64,000 nt of DNA from an uncultured Oscillospiraceae bacterium. GTDB lineage: Bacteria; Bacillota; Clostridia; Oscillospirales; Ruminococcaceae. Shown in pieces: positions 56,799 to 64,000 of the stretch. The notes beneath the pieces are model-generated. The model did no database searches and was not told the DNA's origin. It saw only the letters and a list, made by a program, of their open reading frames with translations. The translations under genes and the position numbers were made by a program. Each line of letters starts with the position of its first letter. Position 1 is the stretch's first letter. The stretch covers positions 5,596 to 69,595 of the forward strand of contig CAJTVI010000008.1 of assembly GCA_910579545.1 (NCBI GenBank). Reading direction: 5' to 3'.

Positions 56799-58283
56799 GT
56801 GCGAAAAAGCATCAGTTCGATGTATTTTTCCACCACCGCCGTGCTGCTGATCGCCAGCATCACGGTGATGGGGCTGATCCAGATGTATCTGGTGATCGAG
56901 TACTTTGCCGGCGAGCGCAAAAAGGCCCTGAGCGTGGTGGCGGACGTGGCCGCCGGCCAGCCCCAGGCCCTGGCCCACAGCGCCGAGCTGAAGGAGGCGC
57001 TGGCCGGCCGGCCGGAGCTGGCCGAGACCCTGCGCCAGAGCATCGCCCTCATCAGCCGCAGCAGCAGCACGGTGGTGATGCTGGTGGGGCCGGACGGCCG
57101 GCTGCTGCTTTGCAGCGAGGGGCCAAACTGCCCCCACAGCCAGATCGTTGTGCCGGCCAGCGTGCTGGCCCGGGTGGAGCAGGACTCCGCCTATTTTGAG
57201 CTGGGCACCTTAGACGGCGCGCTGGAAAAAAGCTGCTACACCGCCGCCCGCGCGCTGGGCGGGGACGGGCAGGCCGGCTATGTGTTTGCCAGCGATACCG
57301 CCGACGCGCTGGGCATCTTTTTTGGGGATATGTTTTCCAGCTTTGTGCTCAGCGGCGGGCTGATGCTGCTGATCTCGAGCGTTTTGAGCATCCTGTTTAC
57401 CAACCGGCTCACCGGGCCGCTGCGCCGCATTGCCGAGGCCGCCCGGCGGTTTGGCGACGGGGATTTCAGCGTGCGGGTGCCGGTGACCGGCGACGACGAG
57501 GTGGCCCAGCTCTCGGTGACCTTTAACGCCATGGCCCGCAACCTGGAGGCCATCGACTCCAGCCGCGCCAGCTTTATGGGCAACATCGCCCACGAGCTTC
57601 GCACCCCCATGACCACCATCAAGGGCTTTATCGACGGCATGCTGGACGGTACCATCCCCCCCGAGATGCGCCAGCACTACCTGGCCCTGGTAAGCCAGGA
57701 GGTGGGCCGGCTGGCCCGGCTGACCCAGAACATGCTGGACATCACCAAGTTGGAGGCGGGCGAGTACCAGGTAAACGCCCGCAGCTACGATGTGTGGGAG
57801 ACCCTGACCGGGGTGGTGTTCGCGGCCGAGCAGCGCATCGAGGAGGCCGGGGTGGAGCTGCAGGGCCTTGCGCCCACCCGCACCCCGGTGTATGCCGACC
57901 CCGACCTTGTGTACCAGGTGGTGTATAACCTGTTTGACAACGCCCTCAAGTTTACCCCCAAGGGGGGCGAGATCCGGCTGGGGGTGCACAAGAACGGCGG
58001 CGAGGTCACCGTGAGCATCCAGAACACCGGCGACGGCATCGCGGCCGACGCCCTGCCCTTTGTGTTCGACCGGTTTTACAAGGAGGACAAGAGCCGCGGG
58101 CTCAACACCCGGGGCAGCGGCCTGGGGCTGCACATCTGCAAGGTGCTGGTGGGGCTTTCGGGCGGCAAGATCTGGGCCGAGAGCACCGAGGGCGAGTTCT
58201 GCCGCTTCAGCTTTACCCTGCCCTGCGCCGGCCCGGATGAGGGCAAAAACAAAAAATACCTGCGCGGCAAGGCCGAGCCGTAG
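56799..58283 (+). CDS. sensor histidine kinase with HAMP domain
   Basis: This 494-residue membrane kinase starts at GTG. The N-terminal helix (YFSTTAVLLIASITVMGLIQMYLVI) and a second near residue 185 (SSFVLSGGLMLLISSVLSIL) bracket an extracellular sensor of about 140 residues. HAMP follows (TNRLTGPLRRIAEAARRFGDGDFSVRVP), then HisKA with the phosphorylated His in NIAHELRTPMTTI, and the ATPase N box NLFDNALKFTP with a glycine-rich GSGLGLHICK. It resembles VicK/PhoR-type kinases. The stimulus is unknown. Confidence 0.94.
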   Translation: MRKSISSMYFSTTAVLLIASITVMGLIQMYLVIEYFAGERKKALSVVADVAAGQPQALAHSAELKEALAGRPELAETLRQSIALISRSSSTVVMLVGPDGRLLLCSEGPNCPHSQIVVPASVLARVEQDSAYFELGTLDGALEKSCYTAARALGGDGQAGYVFASDTADALGIFFGDMFSSFVLSGGLMLLISSVLSILFTNRLTGPLRRIAEAARRFGDGDFSVRVPVTGDDEVAQLSVTFNAMARNLEAIDSSRASFMGNIAHELRTPMTTIKGFIDGMLDGTIPPEMRQHYLALVSQEVGRLARLTQNMLDITKLEAGEYQVNARSYDVWETLTGVVFAAEQRIEEAGVELQGLAPTRTPVYADPDLVYQVVYNLFDNALKFTPKGGEIRLGVHKNGGEVTVSIQNTGDGIAADALPFVFDRFYKEDKSRGLNTRGSGLGLHICKVLVGLSGGKIWAESTEGEFCRFSFTLPCAGPDEGKNKKYLRGKAEP

Positions 58284-58376
58284 GGCCGGCCCTGCACACG
58301 GCCAGGCGCCCCTTTTGCGTCTGCCGCCCCTGCCGTGCAACAGCGGCCCATTCTGGGCAAAAGCCGCCCTTTGCAT

Positions 58377-58405
58377 AAAAACCCCTCCCGGCGGGAGGGG
58401 TTTTT
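58377..58405. terminator. bidirectional terminator after the two-component system
   Basis: AAAAACCCCTCCCG and CGGGAGGGGTTTTT form a symmetrical terminator that serves the kinase gene and the converging HD-GYP gene. Confidence 0.9.
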
Positions 58406-58499
58406 GCGTACAGTATGGGGATTTGCGCAAAGCAGGGCCTTAGAGCCTGCCTTTGCGCGGCCAAAAGCGTTTTTGGGCGGGGCAGGCCGCGGCCGCCGC

Positions 58500-60350
58500 T
58501 CAGCCGGTTTGGCGGTAGGCGTGCAGGTAGGCGCTGCGGCGGCTCTCGTCCAGGTATTGGCGGGTGGCCTCGTAAAACGCGGGATCGTCCAGCAGCTCCA
58601 CCACCGCGGGGGCGTAGCGGGTGCCCTTGCCGGCCCGCAGCTCCTCCACAAGCTTGTCAAAGGTCTTGGCGGCGGCGTAGCTGCGGCCCACATTGTCGGT
58701 GCCGGCGTCCAGCGCGTCCACCACCGTGATGATGTCCACCATCAAGGCCGCCCGGGCCGGGCAGCCGGCGGTCACGGCCGGGTAGCCGCCGGCCAGGTCG
58801 TAGGTGCGGTGGTGGTACTGGGCGGCGCAGGCGTGGTCCGCAAGGCCCAGGTTTTCCAGCAGCGAGCGGCCAAAGCGCGGGTGCAGCTTGATGCAGGCAA
58901 ACTCCTCGTCCAGCAGCCGGCGGCTGTACTGGCCCACATAGCCCAGCAGCATGCTCTTGCCGGCGTCGTGGTAAAGCCCGGCCCGGTAGGCCTGCTCCAA
59001 AAGCCCGGCCCGGCCGCCGGGCTGCTCCAGCGGGTGCTCCATCCCAAACAGGCCGTCCAGCTTTTCGGGCGAGACCTCGGCAAACCGGGCGCAGAACCAG
59101 CGGGCCATGCTGCCCACCACCTCCGAGTGCACAAAGGTGGGCGGGTGGCAGGCCAGGATGTACCGCAGCACCCGGTCGGAAAACAGATCGTCGGCGCGGG
59201 AGGCGTGCTCCACCGTGGTCTGCAGAAGATGCGAGACCTGCCCCGCGTTTTCGCCCACCGGCAGCCGGAAAAGGTAATCCATCCGCCGGTCCATCACGGC
59301 GTTCAGCCGGGCCTCCAGCGGCCGCAGCGCTTCGGGCGCAAGGCAGAGGGCGTACCAGTAGAGGTATTCCGGCGCGGCAAGGTTGGCCCAGATGCCGTCG
59401 CCGGAAAAATCCTGCTCCCCGCACCCCTCGCAGATGCCAAACAGGATGTCCACCAGCTCGGCCAGCGGCAGCCGGCCGGCGTGGTAGCGGGCCGCGCCGT
59501 ACACATACTGGGTGCGGGCCCCCACCGCCCGCTCGCCGGCCGCGGCGATCTGCTCCTGGTGGCGGTAGACGTACTCGGCCGATTCCAGTACGGCAGCGGC
59601 CATGGCCGGGTTTGGCTTTTCCCGCAAAGCGGACAAAAACTGGGTGCGGTCGTAGTGCAGGGTGTAGCAAAAGCTGTCCCACGGGATGCCGGGGTCCATC
59701 TCGCGGTAGCGGGGGTCCTGCACCACCGCCATGGTTTTGTCGAACACCTCAAGATACCCGTCCCAGGGGGTGCGCCCGCCGGTCTCCTCCCAGGCGGGGC
59801 GCTCAAGCGGCAGGCCGTACTTGATGTTGCCCATGCAGCGGATGATGTAGCTGCGGGTCTCGGGATTTGCAAGCTGCTCGTACTGGGCAAAATAGTCCGC
59901 GCCGGCCCGGAAATACTCCCCGATCTGCTGCGCAAACAGGTTTACCTGGATGCCCGGGTCCCGCACATTGAGGTAAAACAGGGTGATGCCCTGGAAATAC
60001 AGCTCCCGCACCATGCCGTCCGTATCGCCGCAGCGCTCGGCATACCCATACAGCAGCTGGTGGATGCGGTAGGCGATGCCCACATCCGGGCTGCGGTTGA
60101 AGTTGAACAGGGCGTCGGCCAGCTCGCGCAGGTCGGCGGCCTCCTGGGCGGTGAGGGTTTCGGCGTTTTTGGAAAAAAGGAACTCCTTGAGCAGGGCGTC
60201 GTCCTCGGTGTGCAGCCGGTAAAGCTCGGCGGCATTGCACCGGATGGCGGCGATCACCTCCTCGTCGGACACCCCCTCCTCAAAATGGGGCTTTACCAAA
60301 CGGCGGGCGGCGGCGAGGTTATTCAGATAGGCTTGGTGTGCGGCTTGCAT
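58500..60350 (-). CDS. HD-GYP-type phosphohydrolase with long helical N-terminus
   Basis: This 616-residue protein has about 400 N-terminal residues with helical, repeat-like character and no recognised domain. A C-terminal HD-GYP-like domain follows: FVHSEVVG, LYHDAGK, LHPRFG, the histidines in QYHHRTYDLAGGYP, and VVDALDA. HD-GYP proteins hydrolyse cyclic di-GMP or related dinucleotides. The canonical HHE-DGxGYP segment is HHRTYDLAGGYP here, so the Glu metal ligand is replaced by Arg and activity is uncertain. AAAGGA selects the ATG used. Confidence 0.75.
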   Translation of the reverse strand: MQAAHQAYLNNLAAARRLVKPHFEEGVSDEEVIAAIRCNAAELYRLHTEDDALLKEFLFSKNAETLTAQEAADLRELADALFNFNRSPDVGIAYRIHQLLYGYAERCGDTDGMVRELYFQGITLFYLNVRDPGIQVNLFAQQIGEYFRAGADYFAQYEQLANPETRSYIIRCMGNIKYGLPLERPAWEETGGRTPWDGYLEVFDKTMAVVQDPRYREMDPGIPWDSFCYTLHYDRTQFLSALREKPNPAMAAAVLESAEYVYRHQEQIAAAGERAVGARTQYVYGAARYHAGRLPLAELVDILFGICEGCGEQDFSGDGIWANLAAPEYLYWYALCLAPEALRPLEARLNAVMDRRMDYLFRLPVGENAGQVSHLLQTTVEHASRADDLFSDRVLRYILACHPPTFVHSEVVGSMARWFCARFAEVSPEKLDGLFGMEHPLEQPGGRAGLLEQAYRAGLYHDAGKSMLLGYVGQYSRRLLDEEFACIKLHPRFGRSLLENLGLADHACAAQYHHRTYDLAGGYPAVTAGCPARAALMVDIITVVDALDAGTDNVGRSYAAAKTFDKLVEELRAGKGTRYAPAVVELLDDPAFYEATRQYLDESRRSAYLHAYRQTG

Positions 60351-60500
60351 GGGGCGGTCCTTTCCGGCAGGGCCTGTTGTTTTTGCGGCGGGGCGGCTTT
60401 GCATAACCGCCCCGCCCGGGACATTTTATATTATACAAAACCTGCGCCGTTTCATCAAGGGAGGGTTTGCGCCGCCCCGGCAAAAGGGGCGGGCCGCGGT

Positions 60501-60529
60501 TTGCTTTTTGCGGGGGTTTGCGGTATAAT
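60501..60529 (+). promoter_or_regulatory. promoter of rpe
   Basis: TTGCTT and TATAAT are 17 bp apart, about 70 bp before the rpe start. It may also drive the Rnf-like operon behind rpe, since no terminator separates them. Confidence 0.78.
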
Positions 60530-60599
60530 ACCTATTACATATTGCTTGCGGCGCATGCCATGCGCAGGGTCCCGCCGCCCGCAAAGGAGGAAACGCCCC

Positions 60600-61253
60600 G
60601 TGACCAGTATCAGCCCGTCGCTGCTTTCGGCGGATTTTTCGGCCCTGGGGCGGGAGTGCCGCACCGTCCTCGAGGCCGGCGCCCGGATGCTGCATTTTGA
60701 TGTGATGGACGGCCATTTTGTGCCCAACCTCACGGTAGGGGCGCCGGTGCTGCAAAGCCTGCACCAGGCCCTGCCGGACGCCTTGTTTGACGTCCATCTC
60801 ATGATCAGCCGCCCGCTGGAGTATGTCAAAGCCTTTGCGGCGGCCGGCGCGGGCATCATTACCTTCCATCTTGAATCTGAAAGCCCGGCCGGCGAGACCA
60901 TCGAGGCCATCCACGCCGCGGGCTGCGGCGCGGGGCTGGCCATCCGGCCCGGCACCCCCGCCGAGGCGCTGCTGCCCTTTCTGGGCCGGCTGGAGCTGGC
61001 GCTGGTCATGAGCGTTGAGCCGGGCTTTGGGGGGCAGGCCTTCCAGCCCGCCGCGCTTAAAAAGCTGCAGTTTCTGCACGCCGAGGCCCAAAAGCTGGGC
61101 AGGCCCGGGCTCTGGCTGGAGGTGGACGGCGGGGTGGACGAACACACTGCCCCCGCCTGCCGGCAGGCCGGCGCAAACCTGCTGGTGGCCGGCACCGCCG
61201 TGTTCCGCGCGCCCGACCCGGCCGCCGCCGTGCGCCGCCTGGCCGCGCTGTAA
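60600..61253 (+). CDS. rpe: ribulose-phosphate 3-epimerase
   Basis: Rpe interconverts ribulose 5-phosphate and xylulose 5-phosphate in the pentose phosphate pathway. This 217-residue TIM barrel starts at GTG with AAAGGAGG upstream. It has SISPSLLSADF, FDVMDGHFVPNLTVGAPVL (catalytic Asp), FDVHLMI, the MSVEPGFGGQAFQP phosphate loop, LEVDGGVDE with the second catalytic Asp, and VAGTAVF. A long in-frame extension upstream crosses the opposing HD-GYP gene and is not real. The RnfD-like gene follows by 88 bp. Confidence 0.95.
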   Translation: MTSISPSLLSADFSALGRECRTVLEAGARMLHFDVMDGHFVPNLTVGAPVLQSLHQALPDALFDVHLMISRPLEYVKAFAAAGAGIITFHLESESPAGETIEAIHAAGCGAGLAIRPGTPAEALLPFLGRLELALVMSVEPGFGGQAFQPAALKKLQFLHAEAQKLGRPGLWLEVDGGVDEHTAPACRQAGANLLVAGTAVFRAPDPAAAVRRLAAL

Positions 61254-61341
61254 GCCCGGCCGCGCAAAAAGGCCAGGGCCCGCGGCAACAGGCCAGGAGC
61301 CGCGCAAAGATCATTCAGCGAGTTTGTTTGGGGAGAAGCCA

Positions 61342-62355
61342 ATGCAACACGATCAACACAATCAAAATCCGCAGCCCGCCCTTTTGCCTGGGCAGGATAT
61401 TGGCCTGCACAGGGACATCTGCATCATGATGCTGCCGCTGCTGGCCATGGCCGTGTACCTGTACGGCCTGCGGCCGGCGCTGCTCTGCCTTGTGGCGATG
61501 GTCACAGCCAACCTGTGCGACCGCATGGTGGCGGTGGTGCGCCGCCGCCCCTACCAGAAGGGCGAGATGAGCAGCGAGGCCTTTGCGCTGCTGATGGCCA
61601 TGCTGATGCCCGCCTCGGTAAGCTACGAGGTGCTGGTCACCGCCGTGCTGGTGGCGGTGCTGGTGGGCAAGGAGGCCTTTGGCGGGTATGGGTCCTACCC
61701 CTTCCACCCGGCCGCGGTGGGCTACGCGGTGGCCGCGGTAAGCTGGCCCGAACAGATCTTCCGCTACCCGCAGCCCTTTTCGCCGCTGCCCCTGGGCCGC
61801 ATCGAGGAGGCCGCGCTGGTGGATTCCACCGACCATACCCTGCGGGCGGGCGGCGTGCCGGCCATCTCGGACCTGAACCTTCTCTTAGGCAACTACGCCG
61901 GGGCCATGGGGGTCACGGCGGCGCTGGTCATCGCGGCCTGCTCGCTCTACCTGCTGGCCCAAAAGCGCATCACCCCCACCGCCCCCCTCTGCTTTTTGGG
62001 GGCGGCGGCCCTGGTGGCCTTCTGCTTCCCGCGGCTGGGCAGCATCCCCCCCTCGGCCCCCTGGCAGTACGCTGCCGAGCGGCTGAGCCTGCTCAAGTAC
62101 GAGATGCTCTCGGGCGGCATGCTCTATACGGCGGTCTTTTTGATCAATGAGCCGGTCACCCTGCCCAAAACCGTCCGGGGCCGGGCGGCGTATGGGCTGC
62201 TGCTGGGGGTCTGCGCCATGATGTTCCGGTACTACGGCAGCTATGAGACCGGGGTCTGCTTTGCGCTGCTGGCGGTCAATGCCCTGTCCGGTTGGCTGGA
62301 CAAGGCCCTGCAGCGGCCGGCCAAACAAAAAGAGGAAGGGGGCGCGGCGGTATGA
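61342..62355 (+). CDS. rnfD: RnfD-like integral membrane protein
   Basis: This 337-residue protein is homologous to RnfD/NqrB. The family core is plain in KEAFGGYGSYPFHPAAVGYAV and again in GNYAGAMGVTAALVIAACSLYLL. In true RnfD an FMN is bound covalently to a Thr in a D-x2-S-[GA]-A-T motif at the loop before that second segment; here the equivalent reads VDSTDHTLRAGG (D161-T166), so a normal flavinylation motif is not seen. No rnfC precedes it. Its stop overlaps the RnfE-like start (ATGA). Its redox role is doubtful. Confidence 0.82.
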   Translation: MQHDQHNQNPQPALLPGQDIGLHRDICIMMLPLLAMAVYLYGLRPALLCLVAMVTANLCDRMVAVVRRRPYQKGEMSSEAFALLMAMLMPASVSYEVLVTAVLVAVLVGKEAFGGYGSYPFHPAAVGYAVAAVSWPEQIFRYPQPFSPLPLGRIEEAALVDSTDHTLRAGGVPAISDLNLLLGNYAGAMGVTAALVIAACSLYLLAQKRITPTAPLCFLGAAALVAFCFPRLGSIPPSAPWQYAAERLSLLKYEMLSGGMLYTAVFLINEPVTLPKTVRGRAAYGLLLGVCAMMFRYYGSYETGVCFALLAVNALSGWLDKALQRPAKQKEEGGAAV

Positions 62356-63011
62356 ATTTAGAAGAAGCGCGGCGCCGTGCCGAAAACCTGGAGGTCACCG
62401 CCCGGCGGGACCGGATCTTCCTCAATAACCCGGTGGTCATGCAGGGGCTGGGCCTCGCGCCGCTGGTGGTGGCCGCCACCAGCGGGCAGAACGCTCTGCG
62501 CCTGTGCGTGGCGGCGGCCCTGCTGCTGACCCCCACCCGGATGCTGGGCGGCCAGATCAGCCGGGCGGCAAAGCTCAGCCTTGCCTGGCGCGGCTTTGTG
62601 TACTGCCTTATCTCCTCGGTGCTCTACATCGGGGTCTACCAGGTCATGACCCTGCTGTTTGGGGTGGACGTGATCCAGCTGGGGCTCTACCTGCCGGTGC
62701 TGGTGGTGGAGCCGCTCATCATCAAGCGGTACGAGCGCCCAGTGCAGAAGGAGCGGCTCTCCACCGCCCTGCGCAAGGGGCTGCGCACCACCGCCGGCTA
62801 CTGCATCGTGCTGCTGCTGCTGGGCTGCGGGCGGGAGCTGCTTGCGGCCGGAACGGTGTTTGGGAACCCGGTATTCCAAAGGGCGCTGCTGCCCATGGCC
62901 TCGCTGCCGGCCGGCGGGTTTATCCTGCTGGGCATCCTGTGCGCGGTCTGGCGGGGCGTGGCCTCCGCCTACAAGCGGCATGTTGCCCTGGAGGGGAGGG
63001 GCGGCGTATGA
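62352..63011 (+). CDS. rnfE: RnfE-like integral membrane protein lacking cluster cysteines
   Basis: This 219-residue, six-helix protein aligns with RnfE/NqrD. NNPVVMQGLGLAPLVVAATS matches the canonical NPVLVQLLGLCPLLAVTSS, but the iron-sulfur Cys is Ala36. The second half-site, normally NCLILGRAE, reads VEPLIIKRYE, with Pro121 in place of Cys. Its N-terminus carries a charged helix of about 20 residues. No rnfG gene lies between it and the RnfD-like gene, unlike standard Rnf operons. It overlaps both neighbours by four bases, so the three proteins are made in step and probably form a complex. Confidence 0.82.
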   Translation: MNLEEARRRAENLEVTARRDRIFLNNPVVMQGLGLAPLVVAATSGQNALRLCVAAALLLTPTRMLGGQISRAAKLSLAWRGFVYCLISSVLYIGVYQVMTLLFGVDVIQLGLYLPVLVVEPLIIKRYERPVQKERLSTALRKGLRTTAGYCIVLLLLGCGRELLAAGTVFGNPVFQRALLPMASLPAGGFILLGILCAVWRGVASAYKRHVALEGRGGV

Positions 63012-63616
63012 GCGGCGTACTGCAGGGCCTTGGGGCCTTTTTCCTCAGCATGGTGCTGGCGGTGTTTGCGCAGAACGCGCTGCTCAGCCGGGCGCTGGGG
63101 GTTTCGCGGATGGTCAAGCTGGTCATGGACGGCGGGCATTTTGCCCGGTTTGCCGGCCTGCTTACCCTGGTGCAGCTCTTGTGCGTGCCCATGGTCTACT
63201 ATTCCAACGGCCTTTTGGCAAACTTTGCGCAGCGCAGCGCGGTGCGCCCGCTGGTGATGGTGCTGGCAGCCGGGGCCTCGATGGGCGTCGTCTGGCTGGG
63301 CTTTACCAAGCTGGTCAAGGCGCCCTGGGTGCCCGAACTGCTGGAAGAGCTGCCGCTGGCCACCTTTAACTGCGCGGTGCTGGGGGGGCTGCTGGTCACC
63401 GTGACCCAGAGCTACACCCTTTTGCAGAGCTTTGGCTTTGCGCTGGGCAGCGGCATCGGCTATGCCGGGGCGCTGGCGGTGGTGGGCCAGGCGCAGGAGC
63501 GGCTCAGCCACAGCGAGATCCCCTCCAGCTTCCGGGGGCTGCCCATCACCTTGGTGTACCTGGGCATCCTGGCGCTTGCCATCTACGGCTTTACCGGGCA
63601 TATGGTGGTTATTTAA
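63008..63616 (+). CDS. rnfA: RnfA-like integral membrane protein
   Basis: This 202-residue protein aligns with RnfA/NqrE over its whole length. The first half-site LSRFLGICPFLG is LSRALGVSRMVK, with Ser33 for Cys. The second, LPLATFNCAVLGG, keeps Cys122. The family ending IPSSFRGLPITLVYLGILALAIYGF is intact. In Rnf, RnfA and RnfE together hold a [2Fe-2S] cluster with four cysteines; here one remains in total. No rnfB follows. It is the last gene of the three-gene overlapping set. Confidence 0.82.
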   Translation: MSGVLQGLGAFFLSMVLAVFAQNALLSRALGVSRMVKLVMDGGHFARFAGLLTLVQLLCVPMVYYSNGLLANFAQRSAVRPLVMVLAAGASMGVVWLGFTKLVKAPWVPELLEELPLATFNCAVLGGLLVTVTQSYTLLQSFGFALGSGIGYAGALAVVGQAQERLSHSEIPSSFRGLPITLVYLGILALAIYGFTGHMVVI

Positions 63617-63739
63617 GGGCAGGGGCAAAAAGCGGCGGGGGCGGCGCCTTTGGGCGGGGCCCGGCCCGCCGCAAAAAACGGCTTTGCTTTTTGACGGGCT
63701 GAAAGCGCAGCGGCACTTTTGCAGAAAGGGCGGTGCGGC

Positions 63740-64000
63740 ATGGCAAAAAAGAGTTTGGGCAAGGTAAAGCATTACCGGCGCGGCAAGGCAGTGACCGGCC
63801 GCCAGCTGCGCCGCATGCTGGGCTGGCTGCTGGGCGCGGCGGCCCTGTTTGCCCTGGGCTGGTTCATCGGGCCGCCCATCCTGGATTTCGGCACCCGCAC
63901 CTGGTACTCGCTCAAGAACGGCCAAACGGCCCAGAGCGGCCCCCAAAGCGGCCCCGCCGAGGCCCTGCCCACCCCGGAACCCACCCCCGAGCCCACCCAG
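63740..64000 (+). CDS. membrane-anchored protein with proline/threonine linker, 3'-truncated
   Basis: The first 87 codons are present, and the frame is open at the window edge. A basic N-terminus (AKKSLGKVKHYRRGKAVTGRQLRR) precedes one hydrophobic helix (LGWLLGAAALFALGWFIGPPI). After that come an extracellular stretch and a linker of TPEPTPEPT repeats. This is the layout of a type II membrane protein with an external catalytic or binding domain beyond the window. The family cannot be named. AGAAAGGG lies upstream. It follows the RnfA-like gene by 123 bp. Confidence 0.7.
   Translation, partial: MAKKSLGKVKHYRRGKAVTGRQLRRMLGWLLGAAALFALGWFIGPPILDFGTRTWYSLKNGQTAQSGPQSGPAEALPTPEPTPEPTQ

Noticed and set aside
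58335..60599. Long open frame running in front of rpe on the plus strand
   Set aside because: It is antisense to the HD-GYP gene, with a composition typical of a GC-rich shadow; rpe has its own promoter, ribosome-binding site and start.

Overview
This GC-rich window (coding sequence mostly above 60% GC by eye) comes from a low-copy chromosomal region of a Firmicute, most probably a gut Clostridia member of the Oscillospiraceae (Faecalibacterium/Gemmiger/Fournierella-like). The reasons are the oriC-proximal gene set (dnaN, S4 protein, recF, remB, gyrB, gyrA, mnmE, mnmG, rsmG, noc, parA, parB, serS), AGGAGG ribosome-binding sites with frequent TTG and GTG starts, a T-box leader, CarD, and TRAP transporters. 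The genus is an inference.

Layout. 1-21.5 kb is an unbroken plus-strand block next to the replication origin: a partial dnaN through gyrA, two membrane glycosyltransferase-like genes, then mnmE, a metallophosphoesterase, mnmG, rsmG, a small membrane protein, noc, parA, parB and serS. Two perfect parS sites (12539 and 18043) lie beside the partition genes; one is inside the phosphoesterase gene. In B. subtilis the mnmE-parB block sits on the other side of oriC, so the order here is rearranged.

21.8-36.3 kb is an accessory catabolic region with two sugar-acid modules either side of a tRNA-Met/tRNA-Glu pair. Module A (minus strand) is a FadR-type GntR regulator, an enolase-superfamily enzyme and TRAP dctP-dctQ-dctM. 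Module B is a second FadR-type regulator, a ManD/RspA-type dehydratase, an SDR and an RspB-like zinc dehydrogenase (minus), with a divergent TRAP dctP-dctQ-dctM (plus) and a further SDR. Matching TTGTAT/ATACAA palindromes sit in both divergent promoters of module B. The set fits uptake and oxidation of a hexonate or uronate to 2-keto-3-deoxygluconate.

36.7-49.7 kb holds housekeeping and envelope genes: HAD phosphatase, a YdbS/YdbT-type PH-domain pair, two RCK/TrkA-type proteins, uppP, a WG-repeat protein, a CmpB-type membrane protein, CarD, a lipoprotein, M18 aminopeptidase, an AlkD-like protein and GluQRS. 49.7-52.9 kb is a copper cassette: a CsoR-like operator, a CopA ATPase fused at its C-terminus to a CopZ-like domain, and csoR. 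Next come a BASS-family transporter behind a T-box leader, a MATE exporter, an OmpR-type two-component system, an HD-GYP protein, rpe, and a three-gene RnfD-RnfE-RnfA-like operon that lacks most of the iron-sulfur cysteines of true Rnf. A truncated membrane protein ends the window.

Two dispersed intergenic repeat families stand out. R1 is a double-hairpin element (nine copies, six of them in three head-to-head pairs). R2 is an element of about 148 bp with terminal inverted repeats and an internal stem that shows a compensatory base change between copies (three copies). A large foldback element of about 280 bp lies upstream of the M18 peptidase. No CRISPR array, rRNA, phage or transposase gene was seen.
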